Assembly: GCF_008123965.1 (NCBI RefSeq) | Contig: NZ_VSTH01000056.1 | Span: 38,143-102,142 of the forward strand | Direction of reading: 5' to 3' | Source: Bradyrhizobium hipponense | GTDB taxonomy: Bacteria > Pseudomonadota > Alphaproteobacteria > Rhizobiales > Xanthobacteraceae | Length of the DNA stretch: 64,000 nt | Part shown: positions 33,217 to 45,307 of the stretch, piece by piece | How positions within the stretch are numbered: the first letter of the stretch is position 1 | How the letters are laid out: each line of letters begins with the position of its first letter | Position numbers and translations under genes: made by a program | Notes under the pieces: generated by a model | Seen by the model: only the letters and a program-made list of their open reading frames with translations | Database searches by the model: none | What the model was told of the DNA's origin: nothing

Positions 33217-33566
33217 GCAAAATCCTTTGTTGAAGCTGGGGGCTGCTTGAGCGGGGCGGACACTCGCCCAATCAAGGAGGCTTGGCAACGCGAAAAGTCT
33301 GTCAAAATGATGAATTAGCCGCAATGCGGCCGCCGTTGACAAGGCCCTGACCGGGCCATATCTCTGCGCGGTCGCGTCCATGGCGATGGCGTTTATTTTG
33401 CTGCGTTTTTGGCCGTTGAACCCGGACTTGCTCAATTCCCACCCATATGGCGGATGCCCCTTGCAGGCCGGCTAGTGGCACCACGGGCGTCACGGTGAGT
33501 TGATGGGCAAGCGGGTGACAACCTCTTGGCTGCAATGCGGTTAAATCGCGAACACAGGAACTAGGC
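33217..33566. other. Divergent parvulin/secA intergenic region
   Basis: 350 bp with no convincing gene. It must contain both promoters. AGGAACT just before ATG 33567 is the secA ribosome-binding site. I could not assign -35 and -10 boxes and saw no strong inverted repeat. Confidence 0.45.
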
Positions 33567-36413
<2,847 letters not shown>

Positions 36414-36427
36414 GGCTCGAATGTATT

Positions 36428-36452
36428 GTGAGGCGCGAAACTCGCGCCTCAC
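36428..36452 (+). terminator. Hairpin after secA
   Basis: A perfect 11-bp stem (GTGAGGCGCGA and TCGCGCCTCAC) with loop AAC begins 15 bp past the secA stop. The following TCTCCCCTG has no T run, so the termination strength is uncertain. Confidence 0.6.
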
Positions 36453-36460
36453 TCTCCCCT

Positions 36461-36563
36461 GTCGTCGCCCGGCTTGACCGGGCGACCCAGTACGCCGCGG
36501 CCTCTCGGCTCAATCACTTAAGTCTCTGGAATACTGGATCGCCCGATTAAATCGGGCGATGAC
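36461..36563. repeat. Palindromic intergenic repeat, family I
   Basis: Inverted ends GTCGTCGCCCGGCTTGACCG with GGCGACCCAGTA on the left, and TACTGGATCGCCCGATTAAA with TCGGGCGATGAC on the right. Each end is also a small hairpin. It sits between the secA terminator and the next repeat. Confidence 0.65.
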
Positions 36564-36593
36564 AGTGAGTATGTGGGAGCAGCTCCCGCCACA

Positions 36594-36734
36594 TCGTCTT
36601 CCCGGCGAAGGCCGGGACCCATACCGCGGAATCTATCGGTTGCGCGCGGTCGTCGTGACGCGCGAAGACGCAACTAACTGTCCTCGCCAAACCCAATCCT
36701 GTGGCTATGGGTCCCGGCCTTCGCCGGGACGACA
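36594..36734. repeat. Double-hairpin palindromic repeat, family A
   Basis: Both ends carry the hairpin CCCGGCGAAGGCCGGG; the core has CCATACCGCGGAATCTATCG and CTGTGGCTATGGGTCCC. Together with the secA hairpin and the family I element it fills the 395-bp gap between secA and the MarR gene, which has no other feature. Confidence 0.8.
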
Positions 36735-36808
36735 GCGTTTGTTGGGCTGATGGCGTCCCAACTCACTCTGCTGTCGAGGACGACGGTGACGTTGAGCTGC
36801 GCCACCAT

Positions 36809-37252
36809 TCAATTCGAGCTGTCGATCAGGCTCTCCAAGAGCCGCTTCAATTCGCTCGTCGACTTGTCGCCGTAGCTCTCCAGGATGTGTTCCTCCTGGT
36901 CCACTGCGAGCGAGTTGAGCTTCCTGCACAGCACCTTGCCGCGGTCGGAGATGAACATCAGCACCTTGCGGCGGTCGTTCGGGTCCTGCACGCGATAGAC
37001 CAGCGTGTCGGAGACCATGCGATCGATCATCTTGGTCAGCGTCGGATGGTTGAGCAGCACAGCGCCCGCAAGCTCGCCCATCGAATGGCCGTTGCCGTCC
37101 GACAGGACTTTCAGGATACGCCACTGCTCGACGGGAACCCCTTCCTTGCTCAATCGCAGTTCCAGCTGCCGGTTGATCTCCCGGTTGGCTTGCGCGAGCA
37201 AATAAGCGAGGTGTTCGGTGATCGGGGAGTTTTCTTTCGACGGTTTTGCCAC
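36809..37252 (-). CDS. MarR-family transcriptional regulator of the amide cluster
   Basis: 147 aa if started at GTG 37252 (VAKPSKENS); a TTG at 37276 is an alternative, and neither has a strong ribosome-binding site. Winged helix-turn-helix: VEQWRILKVLSDGNGHSMGELAGAVLLNHPTLTKMIDRM, then the wing VYRVQDPNDRRKVLMFISDRGK. MarR dimers usually repress divergent genes until a small ligand or partner releases them. The AmiC-like gene diverges from it, with two palindromes in between. Confidence 0.88.
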   Translation of the reverse strand: MAKPSKENSPITEHLAYLLAQANREINRQLELRLSKEGVPVEQWRILKVLSDGNGHSMGELAGAVLLNHPTLTKMIDRMVSDTLVYRVQDPNDRRKVLMFISDRGKVLCRKLNSLAVDQEEHILESYGDKSTSELKRLLESLIDSSN

Positions 37253-37302
37253 GGCTAAGACTTCGTCTTGACCCAATTGAGTGAATGTCTTGCAATCAAT
37301 GC

Positions 37303-37337
37303 TGCATCTATATGCACTTCAATTCTTGAATATTCAA
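37303..37337. promoter_or_regulatory. Candidate MarR operators in the divergent amide promoter region
   Basis: TTGAATATTCAA at 37326-37337 is a perfect 12-bp palindrome. TGCAT (37303-37307) and ATGCA (37312-37316) form a second inverted repeat 10 bp before it. Both lie in the AT-rich 179-bp gap between the divergent MarR and AmiC-like starts. MarR proteins commonly bind TTG-N-CAA palindromes overlapping promoters. The assignment is inference. Confidence 0.5.
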
Positions 37338-37431
37338 TATTTTCAAAATAGGATGTTTGCCTAACAAAAGGGCGGAAGCCGCGGCCGCCTGCTGAATGTG
37401 CTTTCAAGTCTGGTCCCAGACAGGAGTTGGC

Positions 37432-38619
37432 GTGCGCGCGACGGTAAATTTCCCGGCTCACGGCGGCCCGGCGTTGCCGCCGTCTTTGCTGTTCAGGAAT
37501 CTGTCGTCGCCCGCGGCCGACTTCGACCTGTCTCCGGTCGACGCACATTTCTTCAAGCGCCCCGGCGCGCGCAACAAGCTGCGCATAGGCGGCTTTATTT
37601 GCTGCACCGGCTCGCCCGGCGTCTGGGGCCCGTGCGCGACAAGCAGTGCGCAGCTCGCGGTGGCCGAGATCAACAAGCGCGGCGGCGTCCTCGGACGCGA
37701 GATCGAGCTTTCGGTCTACGACGCCGGCGGCCCGCTCGACGAGATCCTGACCCGCGCCGAGCAGGCGATCGCGTTCGATGAGGTCGATCTCATCGTCGGG
37801 CTGCATACCAGCGCGGTGCGCGTGGCGCTGCGCAAGGTCACCACGCGCCACCGCATTCCCTATATCTACACGCCCGTGTACGAGGGCGGCGAGCAAACCC
37901 CGGGCGTCATGGCGATCGGCGAGACACCGCGCTGGCAGAGCCGCCCCTCGATCCACTGGCTGGCTGACGTCAAGAAGGCGGCGCGCTGGTATCTGATTGG
38001 CAGCGATTACGTCTGGCCCTGGCAGTCGCACCGCGCCGTGAAGCGCTACATCAAAGAGGCCGGTGGGCATGTCGTCGGCGAGGAGTTCGTTCCCCTCGGC
38101 GAAGACAACCATGAGCCGCATCTGGCGCGCATTCGCGCCGCCCGGCCGGACGTGGTGCTGATCTCGCTGATAGGCACCGACAGCATCACCTTCAATCGCG
38201 CATTCGGCGAATGCGGCCTCGCCGCGACGACGCTGCGGCTGGCCGGGGCGATGGACGAGACTGTGCTGCTCGGCATCGGCGCCGACAACAGCGAGAACCT
38301 GTTCTGCGCCTCCGGTTATTTCCCCGGCATTGGCTCGCGGGCCAACGATGACTTCCAAAGCCGCTATCGCCTGATGTTCGGGCCGAGCGGTCCCCCGATC
38401 GGCTCGCTCGGTCAATCCACCTATGAGGGAATGCGTTTCCTCGAAGCCGTGGCCAACAAGGCCGGTACGTTGGCGATGGGTCCGATGCTCGCGGCGGCGC
38501 GTAACATTGTGTATGGCGGCGCTCGTGGCCCGGTCAGCATTCGCAACGGTCACGCCCGGATGCCGATGTATCTCGCGGAGGCCGATGGCCTCGACTTCAG
38601 GCTGATCAAGCCGGTCTGA
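37432..38619 (+). CDS. AmiC-like amide-binding sensor (Peripla_BP fold, no signal peptide)
   Basis: 395 aa from GTG 37432, chosen for the AGGAG five bases upstream; an ATG at 37396 in frame lacks one. After about 48 N-terminal residues without a hydrophobic segment, the type I periplasmic-binding fold begins (KLRIGGFICCTGSPGVWGP). It resembles Pseudomonas AmiC in several places, for example IPYIYTPVYEGGEQTPG and YLIGSDYVWPWQSHRAVKRYI. AmiC is a cytoplasmic amide sensor, not a transport protein. With a MarR gene opposite and an amidase downstream, the set parallels the NhhC (AmiC-like) and NhhD (MarR-like) regulators of Rhodococcus nitrile hydratase. It could instead be a transporter subunit that lost its leader. 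Confidence 0.78.
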   Translation: MRATVNFPAHGGPALPPSLLFRNLSSPAADFDLSPVDAHFFKRPGARNKLRIGGFICCTGSPGVWGPCATSSAQLAVAEINKRGGVLGREIELSVYDAGGPLDEILTRAEQAIAFDEVDLIVGLHTSAVRVALRKVTTRHRIPYIYTPVYEGGEQTPGVMAIGETPRWQSRPSIHWLADVKKAARWYLIGSDYVWPWQSHRAVKRYIKEAGGHVVGEEFVPLGEDNHEPHLARIRAARPDVVLISLIGTDSITFNRAFGECGLAATTLRLAGAMDETVLLGIGADNSENLFCASGYFPGIGSRANDDFQSRYRLMFGPSGPPIGSLGQSTYEGMRFLEAVANKAGTLAMGPMLAAARNIVYGGARGPVSIRNGHARMPMYLAEADGLDFRLIKPV

Positions 38620-38708
38620 CGCCGGCGCCGCGATCACGCACGCGCTTCGGATTCAAAATAATACTTGAAAAGGAAAATATTTCCGTCTGTAATATCGAGG
38701 CGAAGCCA

Positions 38709-38737
38709 GATGGCCCACCTTGTGCGGGCGGGCCATC
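38709..38737 (+). terminator. Hairpin between the AmiC-like gene and the amidase
   Basis: GATGGCCC and GGGCCATC pair across a 13-base loop region. It lies 90 bp after the AmiC-like stop and 50 bp before the amidase. It could reduce readthrough so that regulator and enzyme are made in different amounts. No T-tract. Confidence 0.35.
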
Positions 38738-38786
38738 AGGGCTTCCGTCCAAAAGCAGGGATCAAGAAGCCTCAAGGAGAGCGCCC

Positions 38787-40301
38787 GTGACAGTTGCCCT
38801 TCCCACGCCCACCCAGCTTCGCAGCGTCGCCGAGCAGTGCGGCCTTGCGCTGAGCGATGAAGACGTCGCCTCGTTCCGCGGCCTGATGCAGGGCTCGATC
38901 GAGGCCTACAATCTGGTCGGCGCGATGCCGGACGAAGTGCCGGAGGTCAAATATCCGCGCACGCCGGGTTATCGGCCATCGGCGGAGGAGAACCCGCGCA
39001 ACGCCTGGTATCGCAAGTCGACCGTGAAGGGCGCCGCCAGCGGCAAGCTCAAAGGCAAGACCGTCGCGCTGAAAGACAACATCATGCTCGCCGGCGTGCC
39101 CATGATGAACGGTTCGGCGACGCTGGAAGGCTACGTGCCCGATTTCGATGCCACTGTCGTCACCCGCATACTGGACGCCGGCGGCGAAATCCTCGGCAAG
39201 ACTCACTGTGAATCCTTCTGCATGTCCGGCGGCAGCCACACCGGGGCGGTCGGCCCGGTGCATAATCCCTACAAGATGGGCTATTCGGCCGGCGGCTCGT
39301 CCTCGGGAAGCGGCGTCGTCGTCGCGCTTGGCGAAGCCGACATGGCGATGGGCGGCGACCAGGGCGGCTCGATCCGAATGCCGTCCTCGTTCTGCGGCAC
39401 CTATGGCATGAAGCCGACCTGGGGCCTTGTGCCCTATACCGGCATCATGCCGATTGAGATCTTTGTCGATCACACCGGCCCGATGACGGCCACCGTCGCC
39501 GACAACGCGCTAATGCTCGAAGTGCTCGCCGGCGATGACGGCTACGATCCCCGCATTAAGGCTCCGAAGCTCGAAGAATACACCAAGGCGCTCGGCCAAG
39601 GTGTAAAGGGCATGAAGATCGGCATCCTCAAGGAAGGCTTTGAGCAGGCGACCGCCGAAGCCGCCGTCAATGAAAGCGTGCGCGAGGCCGCCAAACGCTT
39701 CAAGGATCTCGGCGCCACGGTCGAGACCGTCTCGATCCCGATGCATCTCATGGGGCCCGCGATCTGGACGCCGATCGGCACCGAGGGCATGACCCAGACC
39801 ATGATGTACGGCGACGGTTATGGCCTCAGCCGGTCCGACCTCTATTCGACCTCGCTGATGGATTTCCATCGTGGCTGGCGCCGGCAAGCGGACTCATTGT
39901 CCGAGACCACAAAACTGTTCCTGCTGCTCGGCACCTACATCAACAACAATTTTGGTCCGCGCTACTACGGCAAGGCGCTCAACATCTCCCGCCGCCTGAC
40001 CGCCGCTTATGACAAGGCATTCGGCGAATATGACCTGCTGCTGCTGCCGACGACGCCGATGAAGGCGACAAAGCTGCCGGAACCGACCGCCAGCCGCGAG
40101 GACTACGTCGCCCGCGCGCTGGAGATGATCTCCAACACCGCGCCGTTCGACATCACCCATCATCCCGCGATGTCGTTGCCCTGCGGCATGATCGACGGCC
40201 TGCCCGTCGGCCTGATGCTGGTCGGCCGCATGTTCGAGGAATCCACGATCTATCGCGCCGCGCATGCCTTCGAGCAGGTCGGCGACTGGAAGAAGATGTG
40301 A
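38787..40301 (+). CDS. Amidase (amidase-signature family, nitrile-hydratase-linked type)
   Basis: 504 aa with the Ser-cisSer-Lys triad: K96 (VALKDN), cis-Ser171 in GGSSSGS and nucleophile Ser195 in GGDQGGSIRMP. These fall at the same residue numbers as in the Rhodococcus aliphatic amidase next to nitrile hydratase, which it also resembles in LKDNIMLAGVPMMNGSATLEGY and NTAPFDITHHPAMSLPCG. It hydrolyses amides to carboxylate and ammonia. The ABC transporter genes follow downstream. No nitrile hydratase gene is in the window, so imported amides are the likely substrate. Confidence 0.9.
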   Translation: MTVALPTPTQLRSVAEQCGLALSDEDVASFRGLMQGSIEAYNLVGAMPDEVPEVKYPRTPGYRPSAEENPRNAWYRKSTVKGAASGKLKGKTVALKDNIMLAGVPMMNGSATLEGYVPDFDATVVTRILDAGGEILGKTHCESFCMSGGSHTGAVGPVHNPYKMGYSAGGSSSGSGVVVALGEADMAMGGDQGGSIRMPSSFCGTYGMKPTWGLVPYTGIMPIEIFVDHTGPMTATVADNALMLEVLAGDDGYDPRIKAPKLEEYTKALGQGVKGMKIGILKEGFEQATAEAAVNESVREAAKRFKDLGATVETVSIPMHLMGPAIWTPIGTEGMTQTMMYGDGYGLSRSDLYSTSLMDFHRGWRRQADSLSETTKLFLLLGTYINNNFGPRYYGKALNISRRLTAAYDKAFGEYDLLLLPTTPMKATKLPEPTASREDYVARALEMISNTAPFDITHHPAMSLPCGMIDGLPVGLMLVGRMFEESTIYRAAHAFEQVGDWKKM

Positions 40302-40330
40302 GAGAGGCATTGATGCAGGCGATCGGAACA

Positions 40331-40437
40331 CTAGAGCGTTTTCAAGCGAAGTGGAGACCGGTTCGCGTCAAGAAAACGCGTCAAAACAAGAATCTAGAGC
40401 CCCGTTCCGATTACATCGGAACGGGAAGGGCTCTAGC
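40331..40437. repeat. Intergenic repeat, family E, with nested palindrome
   Basis: The first half has CTAGAGCGTTTTCAAGCGAA and GTTCGCGTCAAGAAAACGCG, the second half nests TCTAGAGCCC, GTTCCGAT, ATCGGAAC and GGGCTCTAG. The first half recurs at 51535-51594. It occupies nearly the whole gap between amidase and permease, ending two bases before the permease ATG, so it may act as an attenuator within the cluster. Confidence 0.75.
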
Positions 40438-40439
40438 GC

Positions 40440-41297
40440 ATGGCTAACGCGTTCGTCGCAGCGTTCGAGATCCTGAGCTTCGGCGCGATCATCGTTCTGA
40501 TCGTGCTGGGGCTCGGGATCATCGCCAGCATGATGGGCATCTTCAACTTCGCGCAGGGCGAGTTCGTCCTGCTCGGGGCCTACATCACCTATCTCGCCTA
40601 CGCCAAAGGCCTGCCGATCTGGACCGGCATGGTCGCTGCACCCTTCGTCGTCGGCGCGCTCGGCTTCGTGCTGGAGGCGCTGATCATCCGCCGCTTCTAC
40701 GCCGCGCCGATCGTGGCCATGCTCGGCACCTATGCGCTCGGCCTGATCATCCGCGAATCCGTGCGCGGCCTGATCGGCGGTTTCTATCTCACCGTGCCCG
40801 AGCCGATCGGCGGCTCCATCGATATCGGCGCCATGCACATCTCGGCCTGGCGCTTCACCATCATCGTCATCACGCTGCTCGTGATGGCCGGGTGCTATCT
40901 CCTTCTGTCGCGCACGAGCTTCGGCTTGCGCGTGCGTGCCACGCTGGAGAACCCGGCGCTGGCGCGGGCGTCCGGCATCTCCACGCCGCTGATCTACGGC
41001 GCCACCTTTGCCTTCGGCGCAGCGCTCGCCGGCCTCGCCGGCGCGTTGATCGTGCCGGTGTTCAGCCTGTTCGCCGATCTCGGCCTGCGCTTCCTGATCC
41101 AGGGTTTCGTCGCGGTCATGGTCGGCGGCGTCGGCTCCTTCATCGGACCGGTCGCGGGTGCCGGCGTCATCGGCACGCTGAGCGCTGCGCTGCCGTGGGT
41201 CATAGCGCCGGTCGTCGCCGACGTCCTCGTTTTCGTCCTTGCCATTGTCTTCATCAAATTCCGGCCACAGGGCCTCATCGCTGGAAAAGGGGTTTAA
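40440..41297 (+). CDS. Branched-chain amino acid/amide ABC transporter permease, LivH type
   Basis: 285 aa with eight or so membrane helices and the LivH signature IIASMMGIFNFAQGEFVLLGAYITYL, plus GATFAFGAALAGLAGALIVPVFS in the cytoplasmic EAA-like region. It forms half of the inner-membrane channel. Its stop is followed by the binding-protein start after two bases. Substrates of this group include amides, urea and branched-chain amino acids; the amidase upstream suggests amides. Confidence 0.92.
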   Translation: MANAFVAAFEILSFGAIIVLIVLGLGIIASMMGIFNFAQGEFVLLGAYITYLAYAKGLPIWTGMVAAPFVVGALGFVLEALIIRRFYAAPIVAMLGTYALGLIIRESVRGLIGGFYLTVPEPIGGSIDIGAMHISAWRFTIIVITLLVMAGCYLLLSRTSFGLRVRATLENPALARASGISTPLIYGATFAFGAALAGLAGALIVPVFSLFADLGLRFLIQGFVAVMVGGVGSFIGPVAGAGVIGTLSAALPWVIAPVVADVLVFVLAIVFIKFRPQGLIAGKGV

Positions 41298-41299
41298 GT

Positions 41300-42520
41300 A
41301 TGTTTGCAGATCGCACCAATCTCACCCGTCGTCGCTTTCTCGGCAATTTCGCCTTCGCCACCGGCGCGGTCGCGACCGGGGCCGGCAGCTGGGTGATCCC
41401 GGCCGGCTGGGCAAACGCAGCCGAAGGCCCGATCAAGGTCGGCATCGCGACCGACCTCACCGGCCCGATCGCCTATGCCGGCAATGCCGACGCCAATGTC
41501 GCAAAAATGGTGATCAAGGAGATCAACGCTGCCGGCGGCCTGCTCGGCCGTCCGCTCGAGCTCTACATCGAGGATACCGCTTCGAACGAATCCGTCGCCG
41601 TCGGCAATGTGCGAAAGCTGATCCAGCGCGACAAGGTCGACATGGTGTTAGGGGGCATCACCTCGTCGATGCGCAACGCCATCAAGGACCCGATCGTCGC
41701 GCGCGGCAAGACGCTCTACATCTATCCGCAGCTTTACGAGGGCAAGGAGTGCACGCCCCATCTGTTCTGCACCGGACCGACGCCGGCGCAGCAGTGCGAT
41801 GAATTCATCCCGTGGCTGATCAAGAATGGCGGCAAAAAATTCGCGCTGCCCAGCGCCAACTATGTCTGGCCGCACACGCTCAACGTCTATGCCCGCAAGG
41901 TGATCGAAGCGAGCGGCGGCGAGGTCGTGTTCGAGGAATACTATCCGCTCGACCAGGTCGACTTCTCCTCGACCGTCAACCGCATCATCTCCAACAAGGT
42001 CGACGTCGTCTTCAACACCGTCATTCCGCCGGGCGTCGGCCCGTTCTTCAAGCAGCTCTATGAAGCGGGCTTCCTCAAGAACGGTGGCCGTCTCGCCTGC
42101 GTCTACTATGACGAGAACACGCTCAACATCAACCAGGCCAGCGAGATCGAGGGGCTCGCAAGCTGTCTCGACTATTTCAAGGTGCTGACCAAGGAGAATC
42201 CGTTCGACGCCAAGATCCAGGCGGCCTACGAAAAGGACTTTCCGGGCAACTTCCTGTTCGCCGCCGGCAGCGCCGCGACCGGAACCTATCGCGGCCTCAA
42301 GCTATGGGAGGCCGCCGTCAAGGAAGCCGGCAAGATCGACCGTGAATCGGTTGCGGCCGCACTCGATCACGCCAAGATCGCCGAAGGTCCGGGTGGACCG
42401 GCCGAGATGGTGCCGGGCAAGCGGCACTGCAAGATGAAGATGTACACTGCGGTCGCCAAGGGCGGCAATTACGAGATCGTCGGCCGCAGCGACGGGCTCG
42501 TCGATCCCAAGGAATGCTAA
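41300..42520 (+). CDS. Amide/urea-type ABC transporter substrate-binding protein (Tat-exported)
   Basis: 406 aa. The leader has a twin-arginine motif LTRRRFLGNFAFATG and a hydrophobic stretch ending in WANAAEG. The mature part is a Peripla_BP_5 protein of the UrtA/AmiC-like group (IKVGIATDLTGPIAYAGNADANVAKMVIKEINAAGGLLGRPLELYIEDTASN). It captures substrate in the periplasm. It is distinct from the leaderless AmiC-like protein upstream, so the cluster has separate transport and sensing receptors. Lying between the two permease genes is an unusual order. Confidence 0.92.
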   Translation: MFADRTNLTRRRFLGNFAFATGAVATGAGSWVIPAGWANAAEGPIKVGIATDLTGPIAYAGNADANVAKMVIKEINAAGGLLGRPLELYIEDTASNESVAVGNVRKLIQRDKVDMVLGGITSSMRNAIKDPIVARGKTLYIYPQLYEGKECTPHLFCTGPTPAQQCDEFIPWLIKNGGKKFALPSANYVWPHTLNVYARKVIEASGGEVVFEEYYPLDQVDFSSTVNRIISNKVDVVFNTVIPPGVGPFFKQLYEAGFLKNGGRLACVYYDENTLNINQASEIEGLASCLDYFKVLTKENPFDAKIQAAYEKDFPGNFLFAAGSAATGTYRGLKLWEAAVKEAGKIDRESVAAALDHAKIAEGPGGPAEMVPGKRHCKMKMYTAVAKGGNYEIVGRSDGLVDPKEC

Positions 42521-42539
42521 TGAGGAATGCTGAGGCGGA

Positions 42540-43646
42540 ATGCCGAAGTCCATGAGTGTGGTAAGAGAGGCCATCGCTGCCGATGTCGGCGACGAACCGG
42601 TTGATGCGATGGCTGAGGGCGCAGCGGCAGGACAAGACAGGGCAGGCCGAAAAATCCTGCCGATCGTCGAGGGCGTGGTGCTCGTCGCGGCGCTGGTCGC
42701 CCCGCTCCTGCTGCAGGACTATCTCACGGTGTTCGCGACGCGCGTGATCATCCTCGCGCTGTTCGCGCTGTCGTTCGATCTGGTCTGGGGCTATGCCGGC
42801 ATCATGAGTTTCGGCCAGGCGTTGTTCTTTGGCTCGGCCGGATATGGCGTGGCGCTGCTCGCGCGCGATCTCGACATCACCAACATCTTCCTGGTGCTCC
42901 CAGCCGGAACCATGATCGGCCTCGCCTTCGCGCTGCTGCTCGGCGGTTTCCTGCTGCTCGGCCGGCACCCGTCGAGCGTGATCTTCGTGTCACTGGGCAC
43001 GCTGACCGGGTCCTACGCCGCCGACCGGCTCGCGCGCGGCTGGTACTATCTCGGCGGCCAGAACGGCATCCCCTCGATCGCGCCGATGACGGTGGGAAGC
43101 TACGAGTTCTCGGAAGGGCCCGCCTTTTACTATCTCGTGCTCGGGATTCTCGTCGTCGTCTACCTGCTTTGCCGATACCTGGTGCGATCGCAGTTCGGCC
43201 TCGCGCTCGCCGGCCTGCGCGAGAACGAGCAGCGCATCGCCTTCTTCGGCTACAAGGCGCAGCATCTGAAGGCGATCATCTTTGCGATCGGCGGCGCCGT
43301 CGCAGGCCTTGCCGGCAGCCTCTATGCGTTCCACGAGGGCTTCGTCTGGCCCAACATGGTCGGCGTCGTCGTGTCGACCCAGGTTGTGCTCTACGTCCTG
43401 TTCGGCGGCTCCGGTACGCTGATCGGTGCGGTCATCGGCGCTGTCATCGTCGAAGGCGTCAGCTTCTGGCTGTCGGACAATTACCGCGAGATCTGGCCGA
43501 TCATCCTCGGCGTGCTGCTCCTGCTCGTGATCCTGTTCCGGCCGCTCGGCCTGATCAGTTTCGTGTTAGGGGAGCGCGAGCGCGTCGGCAGCTTTGGCGG
43601 CACGCCCAAGGAGAGCAAAAAGGAGAAGCGCAATGCCGCTCCTTGA
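42540..43646 (+). CDS. Branched-chain amino acid/amide ABC transporter permease, LivM type
   Basis: 368 aa. FDLVWGYAGIMSFGQALFFGSAGYGVALL is the LivM signature, and YKAQHLKAIIFAIGGAVAGLAGSLYAFHEGFVWPN is the conserved coupling segment. About 40 extra N-terminal residues are hydrophilic. ATG 42552 is an alternative start. The last 14 bases overlap the next ATPase gene. Confidence 0.92.
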   Translation: MPKSMSVVREAIAADVGDEPVDAMAEGAAAGQDRAGRKILPIVEGVVLVAALVAPLLLQDYLTVFATRVIILALFALSFDLVWGYAGIMSFGQALFFGSAGYGVALLARDLDITNIFLVLPAGTMIGLAFALLLGGFLLLGRHPSSVIFVSLGTLTGSYAADRLARGWYYLGGQNGIPSIAPMTVGSYEFSEGPAFYYLVLGILVVVYLLCRYLVRSQFGLALAGLRENEQRIAFFGYKAQHLKAIIFAIGGAVAGLAGSLYAFHEGFVWPNMVGVVVSTQVVLYVLFGGSGTLIGAVIGAVIVEGVSFWLSDNYREIWPIILGVLLLLVILFRPLGLISFVLGERERVGSFGGTPKESKKEKRNAAP

Positions 43647-44359
43647 GGCCGCCGGCATCAAGAAAATCTTCGGCAAGCTCACCGCGCTCGACGGTGCTGC
43701 GCTCACCGTCGGCGAGAACGAATTTCATGGCCTGATCGGCCCGAACGGCTCCGGCAAGAGCACGCTGATGAAATGCATCGCCGGTGCCGAGGTGCCGACG
43801 CAGGGCAAGGTCTCCTTTGTCAACGCCGACATCACCGCATTCACGCCGACCGAGCGTGCGCGGGCCGGCATGAGCCTGAAATTCCAGATCACGAGTGTGC
43901 TGCCGACGCTGACGCTGTACGACAACATCCTGCTCGCGCTGCAGGCGCAGTCCTCGCTGTTCGATCTGGTGTTCTCGCGCACCCGCGGCGTGCTGCACGA
44001 TCAGGTCATGGCCATGCTGACGCAATTCCGTCTCGCCGATCGCGCGTTCGATGCCGCCGCGGCGCTGTCGCACGGCCAGCAACAATGGCTGGAGATCGCG
44101 ATGGCACTCGCGGGCAAGCCCAAGCTGCTGCTGCTCGACGAGCCGACCGGCGGCATGAGCCTGGAGGAGCGCCGCGTCACCGGCGAGTTGTTGCAACCGA
44201 TCAAAAAGCATTGCTCGCTCGTCATCGTCGAGCACGATCTCGATTTCATCCGCGACATCTGCGATCGCCTCACCGTGCTCGACCAGGGCAAGGTGCTGGC
44301 ATCAGGCACCGTATCCGAGATCCAGGCCAACCAAGCCGTCCAGGAGATTTATCTGCGCC

Positions 44360-44367
<8 letters not shown>
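43633..44367 (+). CDS. ABC transporter ATP-binding protein, LivG type
   Basis: 244 aa. Walker A GPNGSGKST, signature LSHGQQQWLEI (variant of LSGGQ), Walker B LLLLDEPTGG, and the H-loop in IVEHDLDFI. It couples ATP hydrolysis to substrate import by the LivH/LivM-type channel. The start overlaps the permease gene and its stop overlaps the next start. Confidence 0.93.
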
Positions 44368-45055
<688 letters not shown>

Positions 45056-45109
45056 GTCTGGTTCGCTACGGCTTCCAACTAATCTCGAGCCACGCGCATC
45101 CCGCCAATC

Positions 45110-45236
45110 CCGTCATCCCGATGCGCGCGGTGCAAATGCACCGCGCAGCGAGCCTCGAAGGATGCACGGCCAAGCCGTCAGCCGGGCCGTCGCCCTTCGA
45201 GGGCCGCTGAAGAAGCGGCCACCTCAGGGTGACGGG
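45110..45236. repeat. Palindromic intergenic repeat, family G
   Basis: Inverted ends CCGTCATCCCGA and ACCTCAGGGTGACGG, with inner pairs GCGCGGTGCAAATGCACCGC, CCTCGAAGG with CCTTCGAGG, and GGCCGCTGAAGAAGCGGCC. It lies between the convergent LivF and L,D-transpeptidase genes and marks the edge of the amide cluster. Confidence 0.7.
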
Positions 45237-45307
45237 GAGATGTTGTCGCAGCAGACAACAGCTTCAGGTTTGAGTTGAGCGAGAGATTGGAACCATCGCG
45301 GTCGAAT

